Assembly: GCA_000469685.2 (NCBI GenBank)
Contig: LS997564.1
Coordinates: forward strand, 38,008,612 to 38,072,611
Reading direction: 5' to 3'
Source: Haemonchus contortus
Lineage: Eukaryota > Nematoda > Chromadorea > Rhabditida > Trichostrongylidae
DNA length: 64,000 nt
This document shows positions 36,373-46,625 of this stretch, piece by piece. The notes under the pieces are model-generated. The model saw only the letters and a program-made list of their open reading frames with translations. It was not told the origin of the DNA and did no database searches. Numbering within the stretch: the first letter of the stretch is position 1; the number at the start of each line of letters is the position of its first letter. A program made the translations under genes and the position numbers.

Positions 36373-36985
36373 TCCTTGTGCCACATCCCACGCTACTTCC
36401 AGAAATCTCCTCTGTCTTACTCTTTAGAAATCTCTTGTATCACATCCCATGTCTTACTTGGGTAATCAAAACGCATTCAATTTCAGTGGGAGTGAAACTA
36501 ATGATTTTACAGCTTAAGACTTGCACATCATTCCATTTTCACACGCATCTTCTTGTATGTCGTTAGAGTTTGATTTCGTTTGCCTGCATGTACCTATCCT
36601 CCTAGTCTGACTATGGTCCCGGCGATCTCATGGCTTTGGGCCAGTTCTTTCAAAGCATTTGGTCACAAGTCATTAAAGCTGGTGCTGAGTGATTATTTCA
36701 GTAGTTTGGTTGTGGCTTATTTCTTTCCGAAATCTGCCTCAGGCAATTCGAAGTATAACTTGCTGGACCTAATCTCGTCGAAATCACTGCCTTTGAAGTT
36801 CATCAAGTACCTTAGTGTCCATAGCTTTTTTTCTGAGAACTATAGGCCTTTCAATATGAGTTTGTTTTAATTGTAGTTGCTCAGTAATTGAATTAAAAAT
36901 ATTTATTTGCATGACGGCATATTCAATATAACAGCAACCCAATGGTACAATTGTGGATGTTGACTCTCGCGCCGCCTCATTGATT
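36373..36985. repeat. Right part of the duplicated block, between the transposon nest and DUF148 copy 2
   Basis: CACGCTACTTCCAGAAATC (near 36399) matches CACGCTACTTTCGGGAATC (near 40762). The order of shared segments continues to the 3' flank of the gene, as it does for copy 3. On minus, phrases such as ALKELAQSHEI survive between stops, suggesting a decayed exon. The minus-strand AATAAA of copy 2 lies at about 36902-36907. Confidence 0.55.
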
Positions 36986-36999
36986 AATTTCTGAAATAA

Positions 37000-37927
37000 T
37001 TAGAGAATAACTTGGAGGTTGCAGAAACAGCAGGTAAAGATGGAGGCAAAAAAGTTGGTACCTACATTTTCTTGTGCCAAATGGGCCGCTATGCGGCAGT
37101 CCATTGAAGGCATGAAACCGTCGAAATGTTCGTGATGCAATCCTCTTTTGTTCCAGTGATCTTCTCGGTCGAATGGAGAAGGTCCGTGCTCTGGTTCACC
37201 GTTCCACCACCCACCAAAAGGGCCATCAACCGGACTTCTGTGGCTAGGCGTTTCCCAAGGCTTCTCCCAATGGTGGAACCATGGCCTGTGACCGTCAAAT
37301 GGAAGAGGTCCTCCATGAGGCCATGGGTGGGGTCCGAGTGGACCATGTGGAACAAGTTCATGCATGACTTCTTTCATAGCAGACATCAGCACATGGAACA
37401 CCTAGACTGTGCAAGTCTTTTCAAAAGTTTCACGGGAGCAAAGCCTCTGGAGAGCAACGGTAATCATTTAGTCCTTACCGGCGGATGTTCAGCCTTCAAT
37501 CTTTCCAAGGCCATCATCATCTGAGGCATCGTCTGATTCTCGTTCTTCATTATTGCAGTGAAGTTCTTGAGAGCCATTGGTAAGGCGCCAATTAGCTTGC
37601 CTACTTTGTCGTTCATCTCCTCCATGCGCTTCCCTATTTTACCATAGAAACTCTTGACTTCTTCCTGGAGTGTTGGAAAAGTTCTCGTAATGAAATGATT
37701 GGCTTCTTGACGTGATCACCTACCCTAACATTATTCTTCTTGGCCCAGGCCATGATCATTCCCTTTTGTTGGGTAATTGACAGTTTTTCGTTGAAGAGGA
37801 TTTTGTAGTAGTGCTCTTGAGCCTTGCGGCTGACATCATCCAGAAATGGTGGATGATGAAGCTCCTCCAAAGGGAAGAAGTGGTGAGCAGCTGTGATACC
37901 AATGAAGAGTAAAACGAGAAGTTTCAT
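37000..37927 (-). CDS. SXP/RAL-2 (DUF148) secreted protein, copy 2
   Basis: Minus-strand exons 37927-37724, 37664-37479 and from 37401 downward match copy 1 exon for exon, with phase 0 junctions and coding lengths of 204 and 186 bases. The signal peptide is MKLLVLLFIGITAA. The DUF148 region (FLDDVSRKAQEHYYKIL, AWAKKNNV) and the His/Trp/Pro/Gly tail (WFHHWEKPW, GGWWNGEPEHG) are kept. Exon 3 may read on to TAA at 37000, giving about 263 residues with a Cys-rich end. Alternatively it may splice at ATGTAG/GTACC into an exon starting at 36990, where homology between copies resumes. The last exon is unresolved. No disabling change was seen, so it is probably functional. It lies in a duplicated unit with copy 3. 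Confidence 0.8.
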
Positions 37928-38111
37928 TCTGAAACATGCTTCTTTAGTAATACTTTCTGAGCCGCAGAAGAAAAGAGAAGATTGAAGACAGTCAGGAAAA
38001 CGAACTTCATTCGGGAAGACAACGAAAGAATGCTGAGTCTCTCGGCCATCTGCCTTTTATTCTTGATTTTGGCGTTGATCTGTGACAGAAAAGTTGATTC
38101 ACCTGATGATG
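37928..38111 (-). promoter_or_regulatory. Conserved upstream region of DUF148 copy 2
   Basis: On minus: CATCATCAGGTGAATC (38111-38096), AATAAAAGGCAG near 38060-38050, and TTTCAG (37934-37929) one base before the ATG. The CAGCTG of copies 1 and 3 is CAGGTG here. Confidence 0.5.
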
Positions 38112-38465
38112 TGTATATATCCATCAGCTGCTTTGCTTTTGGAAGAGCGTTCTTTCTAGCTAGGACATTGCACCTGCTCTCTCATAAAACTGTCGCGTTT
38201 CTCGGTTGTTCAAACGGAGCTGCTTCCTCTTTTTTTCCAAAGTAGGGCTAGACAGTAAATAAACGGTTTTTATTAAGGAGTCAACCTTCCACAAATCTCC
38301 TTCGCAGGGCATCTCTTTTCTTTACTAATGGGATTCTTATGGTTTCTACGTCTCAAGTGGCATTTTGACTTCTATTTGAACGCTATGGCAGTTGTTTTAT
38401 CAGATGTCCGGTAGCTTTGAGAGAATCTTGAGTTCATGCTGAGTAGTCGGAACGAGCTCCTCATA

Positions 38466-39849
38466 GCGAATGCGATATCCACTGCCAGTTCAAAGTGTTG
38501 GAGAGAGCTTCTTATTCAATGTGATGAGTTGGGGTTACTTCAAGTTTGGCCCATTGGCATGTTGTCATTGTAGTACACCTTAGTTAAGCATACGGCTGTC
38601 ACCCAACAGGCGGATATGAGTGGTTGAAAGTTGGAAATCGGTTTTAAAACGGAATGCTCCGTTCCATTACATTACATTACACCATTCCGTTCCAGTAAAG
38701 GGTAAAGGATAGGGGTTTTGGCAGGATGGAGACATTCTTGGTGCAAATTGCTTCAGTTTTTCAGAAAAGGCTGATATTCTCTTCCTGCCCCTTTACTGAA
38801 GTTGACTCCTTCCTCTAGCTTACTGTTGCGTTTCTTGGTATTGAATGCTGAATAAAATGCACCGAAGTGTCCCACCAATCTTCACCAGCACTCTGTCATT
38901 CAGTGATTCCTCGCAACTTCCCAATACTTCCTTCAGTCGTCGTTGTCTATGTTCTTCTTTTTGATGGTGTGCTCGACCTTGATTGGAGATTAGACACCTT
39001 GCCAAATCACCTTGACACATCCTTCACTTTCCTTCACTCTAGGTGGCATGCTGGCGAGCTCGATAACTTGGTTTCATTCCGTTTATTGACGTAGACAATA
39101 AGCCAACTTCGTCTTTTCATAGGGTCAAAAGTCCTTTTACCCAGGTGTTTTACGGTCCTCTTTGCATTGCATTTTCCCTAAAGGACCAGATAGATCCATT
39201 TCTGACGGAAAATATGTAAAACCGCTTGGGTGTCCATTTGATATTTTAGGTAAAGTTTACTGCAATAAATCCTACTTTCGTGCAACTCCGTCATTGAGTT
39301 GTAAACTTATTTTTAAACCTTCTTCTCCTTCTACTTCTTGCCAATTCACTGGTTTAGTTAGATTTTTTCTTTCTTATTTCCTAGTTCGTTTCTTCCTCGC
39401 TTCCTATTCCCCAGCTTTGGATTTTTGAGGGATTTTTTACGGTACTTCAGCATGCACATCTCCAGGGATCAAATCACCATGCGGGTCAATGAAGAACTCC
39501 ATCAATTCGAATAGGAGGAGGCTTAAGGGTCAGTCAAAATACTTTTTCCTATATAAGGTTGGTAGGCAGCACTTGGTTGGTTTGCACTTTTTATTCAACA
39601 ATTCCAAGTTCCTGGTAGGGCACCCGCGATCTTCTATTCGTTGCCCTGTACTGTAATATGTAGGGTTCTTCCCTTGAACAAATCAAAGAAGTAGGAAAAT
39701 AAGTTGTAGGAAACCGAAGGCAGAAAGTGAATCGAAGAAAAGGAGAGAAAAAAAGAGTTCCCTGTTCCAATGATGGATTTCAAAGTGAAGGTATTTCCGA
39801 TGTTTAGAATTAAGCTCTTGAGCAGTACTTCTGGTGATCGGCTTCGTTT
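38466..39849. other. Sequence between duplicated units; no gene supported
   Basis: Contains a short ACATT tandem run near 38667-38682 and T-rich stretches. Overlapping frames on both strands at 38820-39100 have no splice support. Confidence 0.4.
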
Positions 39850-41146
39850 TGCTCTTCTTCAGCAATAATTACTTGTTTTATTTTTAATTACTGTTTACAC
39901 ATGCGAGAGCAGTAATTATAAACAACGTTAGGAGTCAGAAGTTATAATGTCTGAACATTGAATTGATCGTCTTCAGAGTTCCTATGACTTCCCACTTAGG
40001 CTATCTTCCTTGGAAAAAACACCTATGCCACCAGGTTTTTTATTCGAATGAACCTGGTGGCATTTCTAGAAGCTCGACCAGGAGAAGCTCATGACAGTCA
40101 TCAAATATGTCACTATTACAAACGTGGGGAGGTGATAATGGCAGTCATACTTAAGAAACCCTTGAATGTTTTCCCTGGATCATCCTTCCTACACGTTGAC
40201 CTTAGTTCAAGGTTAGAAGGCTGAGAGTTAGTGAAAATGTTATTTCATGGATTAGGTTTTTGACCGTATCTCACCATCTGACCTACCGGGTCGATCGCAC
40301 CGATTTGGGGATGGTATCAAATCATAACGTCATTCCTTCCACCACCAAAATTGCTGTGCATTGATATTGTTTCCACTTGTATCAATTTCCGTTGATGATT
40401 TATTCTAAAACTTAGTCTTGTTGTTTGATTCCTGCTTAGCAGAAGTCGACCTCACAGTTTTCTTTTCGAAATTTTGAAATCCGTACCTTTCACTCTCCCA
40501 ATACTGCAATTTTGTTCCTTTTTGATCTTGTGTTTCTCCGGGAGCTGCATCGCAGCATCATGAGGTCCTTCGGGTCTCGCTCTTTCTTGGTCCCCTCGAA
40601 GAATCCAGAGGATCTGTTGCTACAATTGCTCGATCCAGTGTGAGGTCTTTCACTTTCAAAACAGTTAAGCATCCTCGGAGTTGTCCATTACTCAGGAAAT
40701 CTCACTGTGCTATATGAGATCTGCTTGAAGTCTCACTGAAGCTGTTCTCTGGTCACAACCCACGCTACTTTCGGGAATCCCCTTATGAGCTGTTTCATCT
40801 GAGCTTTTAAAACGTATCCAAATTCATTGAGAGTAAAGCCTCGTCTTTTCAACCTATCCTTATAGCCTGACAGTGATCTAGGGGATCTCGTAGCTTCAGT
40901 CTACCTCTTTCAGAGCATTCGGTAGCAAGTGGTTACTGCCGATGAAGCTTTATTCGAGTAGTGACATTTTTCTTTCAAATAGTACCTTGCTGGATCCAAT
41001 ATGCATAATTCTTATCTTGGAAACCGCTGCCTTCGAACTTGTGGGAGTACCTTTCAGCCCACAATTTTTTTTCGGGAAACTTTAGACCTTTGTAGAAGTT
41101 CCATTCAATTGTAATTACGCAATAATCGAATTTAAAAGTGTTTGTT
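39850..41146. repeat. Duplicated block downstream of DUF148 copy 3
   Basis: Homologous to 30590-31830 plus 36373-36985, and partly to 51590-52030 (for example ATTACTTGTTT followed by AATTACTGTTTAC near 39867, and the matching stretch near 51600). A minus-strand segment near 40500-40650, in a frame rich in Lys/Arg/Glu, is also shared with 31470-31530. This suggests a decayed neighbouring exon. Confidence 0.55.
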
Positions 41147-42177
41147 TTAATAGATAGGCAGCATACATTGGAGAATGGAACAACGGCTCAATGGTACCAT
41201 GAAGAATGTTGATTCTCGCGCCGCCTCATCAATGAATTTCTGGAATAGTTTGAGAATAAATTGGAGACTGCAAAAATGGTGAGTAAATATGAAAGCGAAA
41301 AATTGGTACCTACATTTTCTGGGGCCAATTATGTGCATACCTCCGAAATCCATTGAAGGCATGGAACCGTCAAAGTGTTGATGGTGCCATCCTGATTTGT
41401 TCAAGTGCTGTTCTTGGTCAAGTGGAAAAGGTCCGTGCTCTGCTTCACTGTTCCACCATTCACCAAAAGGATCATCAACCGGACCTCTGTGACTAGGCAT
41501 TTCCCAAGGCTTCTCCCAATGGTGGAACCATGACCTGTGGCCGTCAAATGGATAAGGTCCTCCATTCGTCCATGAATGGGGTCCCTGTGGACCACGTGGA
41601 CCGTGTTCATGCATGACTTCTTTCATAGCAGACATCAGTACATGGAACACCTGAAATGCGCAAGTCTTTCCGAAAGTTTCAAGATAGCAAAGCCCTAGAC
41701 AGGTACCGGAATCATTTAGTCTTTACCAGTGGGTGTTCAGCCATCAATCTTTCCATAGCCATCACCATCTGAGGCATCATCTGCTTATCGTTCTTCATTA
41801 TCGCAGTGAAGTTCTTAAGAGCCATTGGTAAGGCGTCAATCAGTTTTGCTACTTTGTCGTTCATCTCCTTCATATGCTTCCCTATTCTGACGTAGAAGCT
41901 CTTGACTTCTTCCTAAAGTGATCCAAAAGTTCTCGTAACGAAACAATTGGCTTCTTGACGTAGCCACCTACCGTGACGTTATTTTCTTAGCCCATAGCAT
42001 GATCATGTTCCTTTGCTCAGCTATTGACAATGTTTCGTTGAAGAGAATTCTATGGTAGTGCTCTTGAGCCTTCCGGCTAACATCATCCAGAAATGACGGA
42101 TGATGGAGCTCCTCCAAGGGGGAGATGTGGTGGTGGGCTGCTGTGACGGCAATGAAGAGTGAAATGAGAAGTTTCAT
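41147..42177 (-). pseudogene. SXP/RAL-2 (DUF148) protein, copy 3, frameshifted
   Basis: Same exon plan on minus: exon 1 from the ATG at 42177, exon 2 about 41913-41728, exon 3 from 41650. The signal peptide (MKLLISLFIAVTAA) and DUF148 start (FLDDVSRKAQEHYHRIL) are present. The A run before the exon 1 donor is one base shorter than in copy 1, so WAKK is followed by ITSR and a stop inside the intron, and exon 2 falls out of frame. Exons 2 and 3 are otherwise open. The tail is kept (WFHHWEKPW, WWNSEAEHG) and may extend to a terminal segment near 41250-41150. It is either a young pseudogene or a homopolymer sequencing error; the latter would restore a gene like copy 2. Confidence 0.75.
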
Positions 42178-42372
42178 TCTGAAACATAACTCTTCAATAA
42201 AATTCTTCGAATCCCAGAAAAAAGGAGAAGATTGGAGATGAGTAGCCATGAACTGTACTCAGGAAATGAGCTTCAACCGGGGAGCAGGAGATGCTTAGGG
42301 TCTCCAACTCCTGCCTTATATTCTAGATTTTGGTGTTGATCTGTGACAGAAAAGTTGATTCAGCTGATGATG
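42178..42372 (-). promoter_or_regulatory. Conserved upstream region of DUF148 copy 3
   Basis: On minus: CATCATCAGCTGAATC (42372-42357), ATATAAGGCAG near 42320-42310, and TTTCAG (42184-42179) one base before the ATG. It matches copies 1 and 2 in order and spacing. Confidence 0.5.
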
Positions 42373-42831
42373 TGTGAATATCCATCAGATGCTTTTGAAA
42401 GAGCGTTCCTCCTAGCTAGGACATTGCACCTGCTCTCTCATAAAACTGTCGTGTTTTTTGGTTGTTCGAACGACACTACCTCCTCCTTTTTTCGGAACAT
42501 GAGCTAGACAGTAAACATATGATTTTATTCTGGTGATGTCAATCCTTCTGAAAATTCCAATTTGCAAGAGCATCTGGTTTCGTTTTTGTTGAACTCCTAT
42601 GATTTTCCAAGTCCTATGTGTCGTTCTCATTTTCATTTAACACGACAGTTGTTCCGTCCTGATTCTTGTCAGATGCCGACAACTTTGAGAGAATTTCGAG
42701 TTCATGATAAGTTGTCAAAATGAGGTGCACTAACAAGGAAGGTCTTTCAGGGCGTGGGACGCTTTTTGAAAACGGTTTTTTGCATGGTGTAGGGGCATGA
42801 GCACTGAGTATAGAACAATGGTGCATTTCCG

Positions 42832-43298
42832 CTAAATGGCCCTCTAAATGCCAAAAAAGAAGCGAAAAAGATTTTGCCAGGAATTGCCGTTTTAACCCAC
42901 TAAACGTCGTTCGTTTCAGTCATGGCGTCGACTGTCCGCACAGTCGAAGGGGCCGGTGAAGGCGACATTGAAAATAATGTGAACGGTAGCCAAAAAATTG
43001 ACCCACATGAAAAGTGCGGGGAAGTTTCATATAGGCTCTCCACAGTTGAGTTGCCAGAGGCGACGGATGGGCTGGTGGATAGTGATGTGGACCTCGAGGG
43101 CGGACGACTAGGGGTTCGTATCTGGGTTGATGGTTCGTATCTTCGAAGCTTTGCCGTTTTTGTATTTTATGCTGCCACCTCCAGATTGGCTCCATTTTGC
43201 ACCAGGGCCAAAGCAAGGCTGGTCATGGCCGTGACCAGGACCAGCCAGGCACATAACCTCTGCAAGCCGTTAGAATTTGTTGTATGGAGCACTATCAG
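42832..43298 (+). repeat. Left arm of a long inverted duplication
   Basis: Matches the complement of 44162-44621 over about 460 bases, including 90 bases upstream of the open frame. Differences are scattered substitutions and in-frame indels. Confidence 0.85.
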
Positions 43299-43302
43299 TT
43301 GA
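42922..43302 (+). CDS. Unidentified protein, left copy of an inverted pair
   Basis: The ATG follows TTTCAG (42914-42919) by two bases, suggesting a trans-splice acceptor. The 126-codon frame begins MASTVRTVEGAGEGDIENNV and is acidic for about 65 residues (EVSYRLSTVELPEAT, VDSDVDLEGG). It then becomes more hydrophobic and basic. It ends at TGA just past the duplicated arm. The right copy encodes the same protein with mainly conservative changes and with length differences of three and nine bases. No family was recognised. The hydrophobic second half could in truth be intron; alternative splicing downstream of EGGR was not resolved. Confidence 0.45.
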   Translation: MASTVRTVEGAGEGDIENNVNGSQKIDPHEKCGEVSYRLSTVELPEATDGLVDSDVDLEGGRLGVRIWVDGSYLRSFAVFVFYAATSRLAPFCTRAKARLVMAVTRTSQAHNLCKPLEFVVWSTIS

Positions 43303-44118
43303 CGAGCTTCCAGGCTTCCCACTCCCAGGAGTCCCCATTCCCCCCCCCCCTCCCCCCCCCCATCTCCTCACGTATTTTTTTTCATCAGTTTTGCCCACAT
43401 CAAGTGTTCATTCAGTTGGATTAATGTTGGTAAAATGGTATGATATCATTTTGGTACTCGAAAAATTCGATATCATATCATCTGGTTCTTGGACATTGTA
43501 TGGACATTGCACAGTCCCTACAATTCTTTGAATGATTTCGACAGTAATGGTCTGATTGTTGTTTTATTTCGAACGAATCCCTTCAAAACTAATGAAAGGC
43601 TCATCTAATTTTGATGATTCCACCGTTTTTACCCTTGCGTTGATCTCGCGCCGTTGAAGGTTTTTGTCCACTGTTCTGGTTGGTCATCTCCAATTGCTTC
43701 TCTCCTCACGATCAGTCACTCATCTTCTGCAGTCACCTCGACTTTAGCGACGTCCTTCTTGATCGTGTCCTGCCAGCCCTTCATAGCAGGACGCGGAGTT
43801 AGGGGATCATAGATTGGGAACGAGTATCGCCCGAACCCTTCATCTAGTCATTAATCTAGTAATCGGCGCTAGAATGATTCCCTTCAGGGCTGACAGCTTT
43901 TTATACCAAGCCTAATGCTCATGCTTCAATGCAAGAAGACGAGTTGAAAAGAGTCTGATTCGTTTTCCCATAGGAGTCCGCGGTGGACGCCCAGAGGAAA
44001 GTCGGAATCGGGATCCTGTTGTCTTTGCATTGACGAACGAGGTCGAGGACAGCTTCCATCGAACAGGTACCATATTATATGGTTTGAACCCTCATTACAA
44101 CACTTATATAGTGTGAAA
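43303..44118. other. Spacer between the inverted copies
   Basis: Unique sequence with a C-rich tract at about 43340-43361. No supported gene. ATATCATTTTGGTACTCG and the ATATCATATCATCTGG stretch near 43440-43482 form a weak local repeat. Confidence 0.45.
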
Positions 44119-44532
44119 TTAAGAGACACCTTTTACTCCTCGGAGTGTGAAGCCTCCTCCATTGATAGTGCTCCACACAACAAACTTTAACGGCCTATGG
44201 AGGTTATGTACCTGGCTGGTCATGGTCACGACCATGACCAGCCTTGCTCTGGCCCTGGTGCAATATGGAGCCAATCTGGAGGTGGCAGCATAGAATGCAA
44301 AAACGGCAAAGCTTCGGGGACCCGAACCATCAACCCACCCTTGTCGTCCGCCCTCGAAGTCCAAATCACTGTCCACCATCCTATCCGTCGCCTCTGGCAG
44401 TTCAACTGTGGAGAGCCTATATGAAACTTCCCCGCACTTTTCAATATGTGGGTCCCTTTTTTGGCTACCGTTCACATTATTTTCAATGTCGCCTTCACCG
44501 GCCCCTTCGACTGTGCGGACAGTCGACGCCAT
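44119..44532 (-). CDS. Unidentified protein, right copy of an inverted pair
   Basis: A 137-codon minus-strand frame starts at 44532, two bases after TTTCAG (44540-44535). It matches the left copy over the duplicated arm. There is one extra Ile after DPH and a three-residue gap before WVDG, both in frame. The last residues (GGGFTLRGVKGVS) lie outside the arm. The two copies point tail to tail, so overlapping transcription would give self-complementary RNA. Function unknown. Confidence 0.45.
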   Translation of the reverse strand: MASTVRTVEGAGEGDIENNVNGSQKRDPHIEKCGEVSYRLSTVELPEATDRMVDSDLDFEGGRQGWVDGSGPRSFAVFAFYAATSRLAPYCTRARARLVMVVTMTSQVHNLHRPLKFVVWSTINGGGFTLRGVKGVS

Positions 44533-44621
44533 GACTGAAACGAACGACGTTTAGTGGGTTAAAACGGCAATTTCTGGCAAAATCTTTTTCACTCCTTTTT
44601 TGGCATTTAGAAAGCCATTTA
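44162..44621 (-). repeat. Right arm of the long inverted duplication
   Basis: Complement of 42832-43298. The outer ends are CTAAATGG and CCATTTAG. No clear target-site duplication is seen, so both a DNA element with long TIRs and a local inverted duplication remain possible. Confidence 0.85.
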
Positions 44622-45116
44622 GTCGCCTGTCGCCCTGAAGGGCTGTGCAAGTGGTTTACTTGCTGTTTCCATATCGTTTCTTGCGTTGCGTTTCTCATGT
44701 TAATAAGAGACGGAATAAATCAATGTCTCGCCATCAATAGGGAGAGGTGGGCTAGGTGGAAAGGGCCTGGTCGCAAATCGTTCAACTGTAGAAATGGTCA
44801 CCCTTTTCTTTCCTTGTCCGTAGGTTTTTCCTTCGTCTAGTTTACTGCACTGTCCTTGTTGGCATTGTGTTAGACGTCTTGGACAACTGTATTGGACCAG
44901 GATGCTTGAACCTAGAACGCGTCACTCGGTAGTAGGTCCCACCATATTTCTAGAACTCGATTCCTCGAGAATTCCCAATTCTTCTTCAATCCGACTGCAC
45001 TGTAGACCTTTTTGAGGACGTCAATGAAAGGGCACATAGCCTGTCAAATCTTCAAAGTTAAGCTAATAATCTGACCCCTGCGTAGACAGCGGTATGCGAT
45101 CTTGTAGACCACGGTA
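44622..45116. other. No gene recognised
   Basis: Short frames only. The right end abuts the Tc1-like terminus at about 45117. Confidence 0.4.
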
Positions 45117-45317
45117 TACAGTACCGTTCGAAAAGAAATCACCTTGAACTTTTTTGCCATAACTCATCTCGAACTCAATGTTTTTCGATATGCTGTCAAC
45201 AGTAATGACTTTTGATGTCCCCATCACAAAACTCACAGAACTCCTTATTTCGTTTAAAGGGCCACTTTTCGCATTTTTTCTAAACAGGGCAAGATACCAT
45301 CAGTTTCAATAATCCTT

Positions 45318-45570
45318 CTTATATATAAAGCAGTAACTTGGTTTGTCGGTGCGTCGGTCTGTCCGTCCGGGTTACTTTGTGATTATGATAAAGGTCGTGA
45401 TATGGAAAAGTTATCCTTCTTAAATGTAAAGCAGTCACTTTGTGGGTAGGTGAATGGAGAAAGAGAGCACTGCGAAGTGAAGAGAGTATTATGGAGTGAA
45501 GTGGGTATTTCAAACCGTGATTTCTATTGTACTGTACTGGCAGTACTTCGACACTGTTGCTTGATCGATG
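45318..45570 (+). repeat. GTCGGTCTGTCCGTCC-type dispersed repeat, copy 1
   Basis: Starts ATATATAAAGCAGTAACTTG, then TCGGTCTGTCCGTCCG, and later GGGTAGGTGAATGGAG and GAAGTGGGTATTTCAAA. The same order recurs at 49920-50190 and in part at 48690. Class unknown. Confidence 0.7.
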
Positions 45571-46111
45571 CTGGCATGACACTATGTTTGCCTACGCAGT
45601 ATTTGGAATCTGGCTACCACACTCATTTTTCCTTCTTCATTGCCTACCCTTCTCACACCAGTGAAAACCGCAATGAAACTCCCTTCCACCCTACAGAGAA
45701 GTGGAACCGATCGGCTGACCCGTCGCTTTTTTTTGAATTTATTTAGCGCATGAGCGCAAACACATATTAGCTACTTGGTTGCTCTACTTCATCAATATTG
45801 CCCTTTCCCCTCCAGCGTTTTTGAAAAGAGAAATATCATTTGCTCCGGTCTTAACACCGTTGATAGTCAAGCTCTTTTATTTGTTAGCTTTACTGGGACA
45901 GCGTCTTCTTCCTGGCTGACCAACCTGTTTGATCAACCGAAAATTTGAATGGTACTCATTATTGTTCATAACTGTTGATAACACCACTATCAAAGCCCAT
46001 GAACCATCCTGCCGATTTCCACATTTTGGTGGTCGGATTAATTTTGTTGCGACAGATATCTAGATGAATAGAAAACGGGACACCTTAGCAAGTCGCAAAC
46101 ATCCTACTTTA

Positions 46112-46625
46112 TATGATTCGCTAATTTGTGTGTTTGTGTGTCGGTGTGTGTGCCCGACCAGAAACTCATAACTCCTGTCCCCGGGAACTAGAGCTTTCAA
46201 ATTTGGTAGGAGTAAGGGAGGCAGGAAGGGAACACCTTTGGTAAGTGGCAAAACCGGACTCCTGCACAGGGGGGTTTTGCGCCGAAATAGTCAATTTGCC
46301 CTAGGGCAATTCAAGCTTAGCAGGAGTACAGGCGGCTAGATCGGAACATTTATCGGAGGTGGGAGGACCGGACCCGCTCATAGAAGGCGAGATTTGCGCC
46401 ACAATTTTTAGTTTGGCTCCAGGGTTTTTGAACTTGGTAGGAGGCAGGGGGCAGTAAGGGAACGATTATGGTGAGTAGTAGAGCCGGACTCCTCCTCCAA
46501 GGGACGGGGTTTATGGGAAATAAATGAGTGGGAATCCATGACTTCTGTTCCTATGACTTGGAGAACAAAATCAATAGGAGGAGGCAGGATGGGAACACTG
46601 ACAGTAGAAGAGACCTTAGGAGAAG
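46112..46625 (+). repeat. Degenerate tandem repeat related to the dispersed family
   Basis: Units of very roughly 100-130 bases repeat the order GGTAGGAG, AGGGAACA, GTGGGA.GACCGGACTCC, CACAGGGGG. Starts are near 46195, 46315, 46435 and 46570, and a further piece is at 47050-47115. An inverted relative lies at about 48965-48838. Confidence 0.6.
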
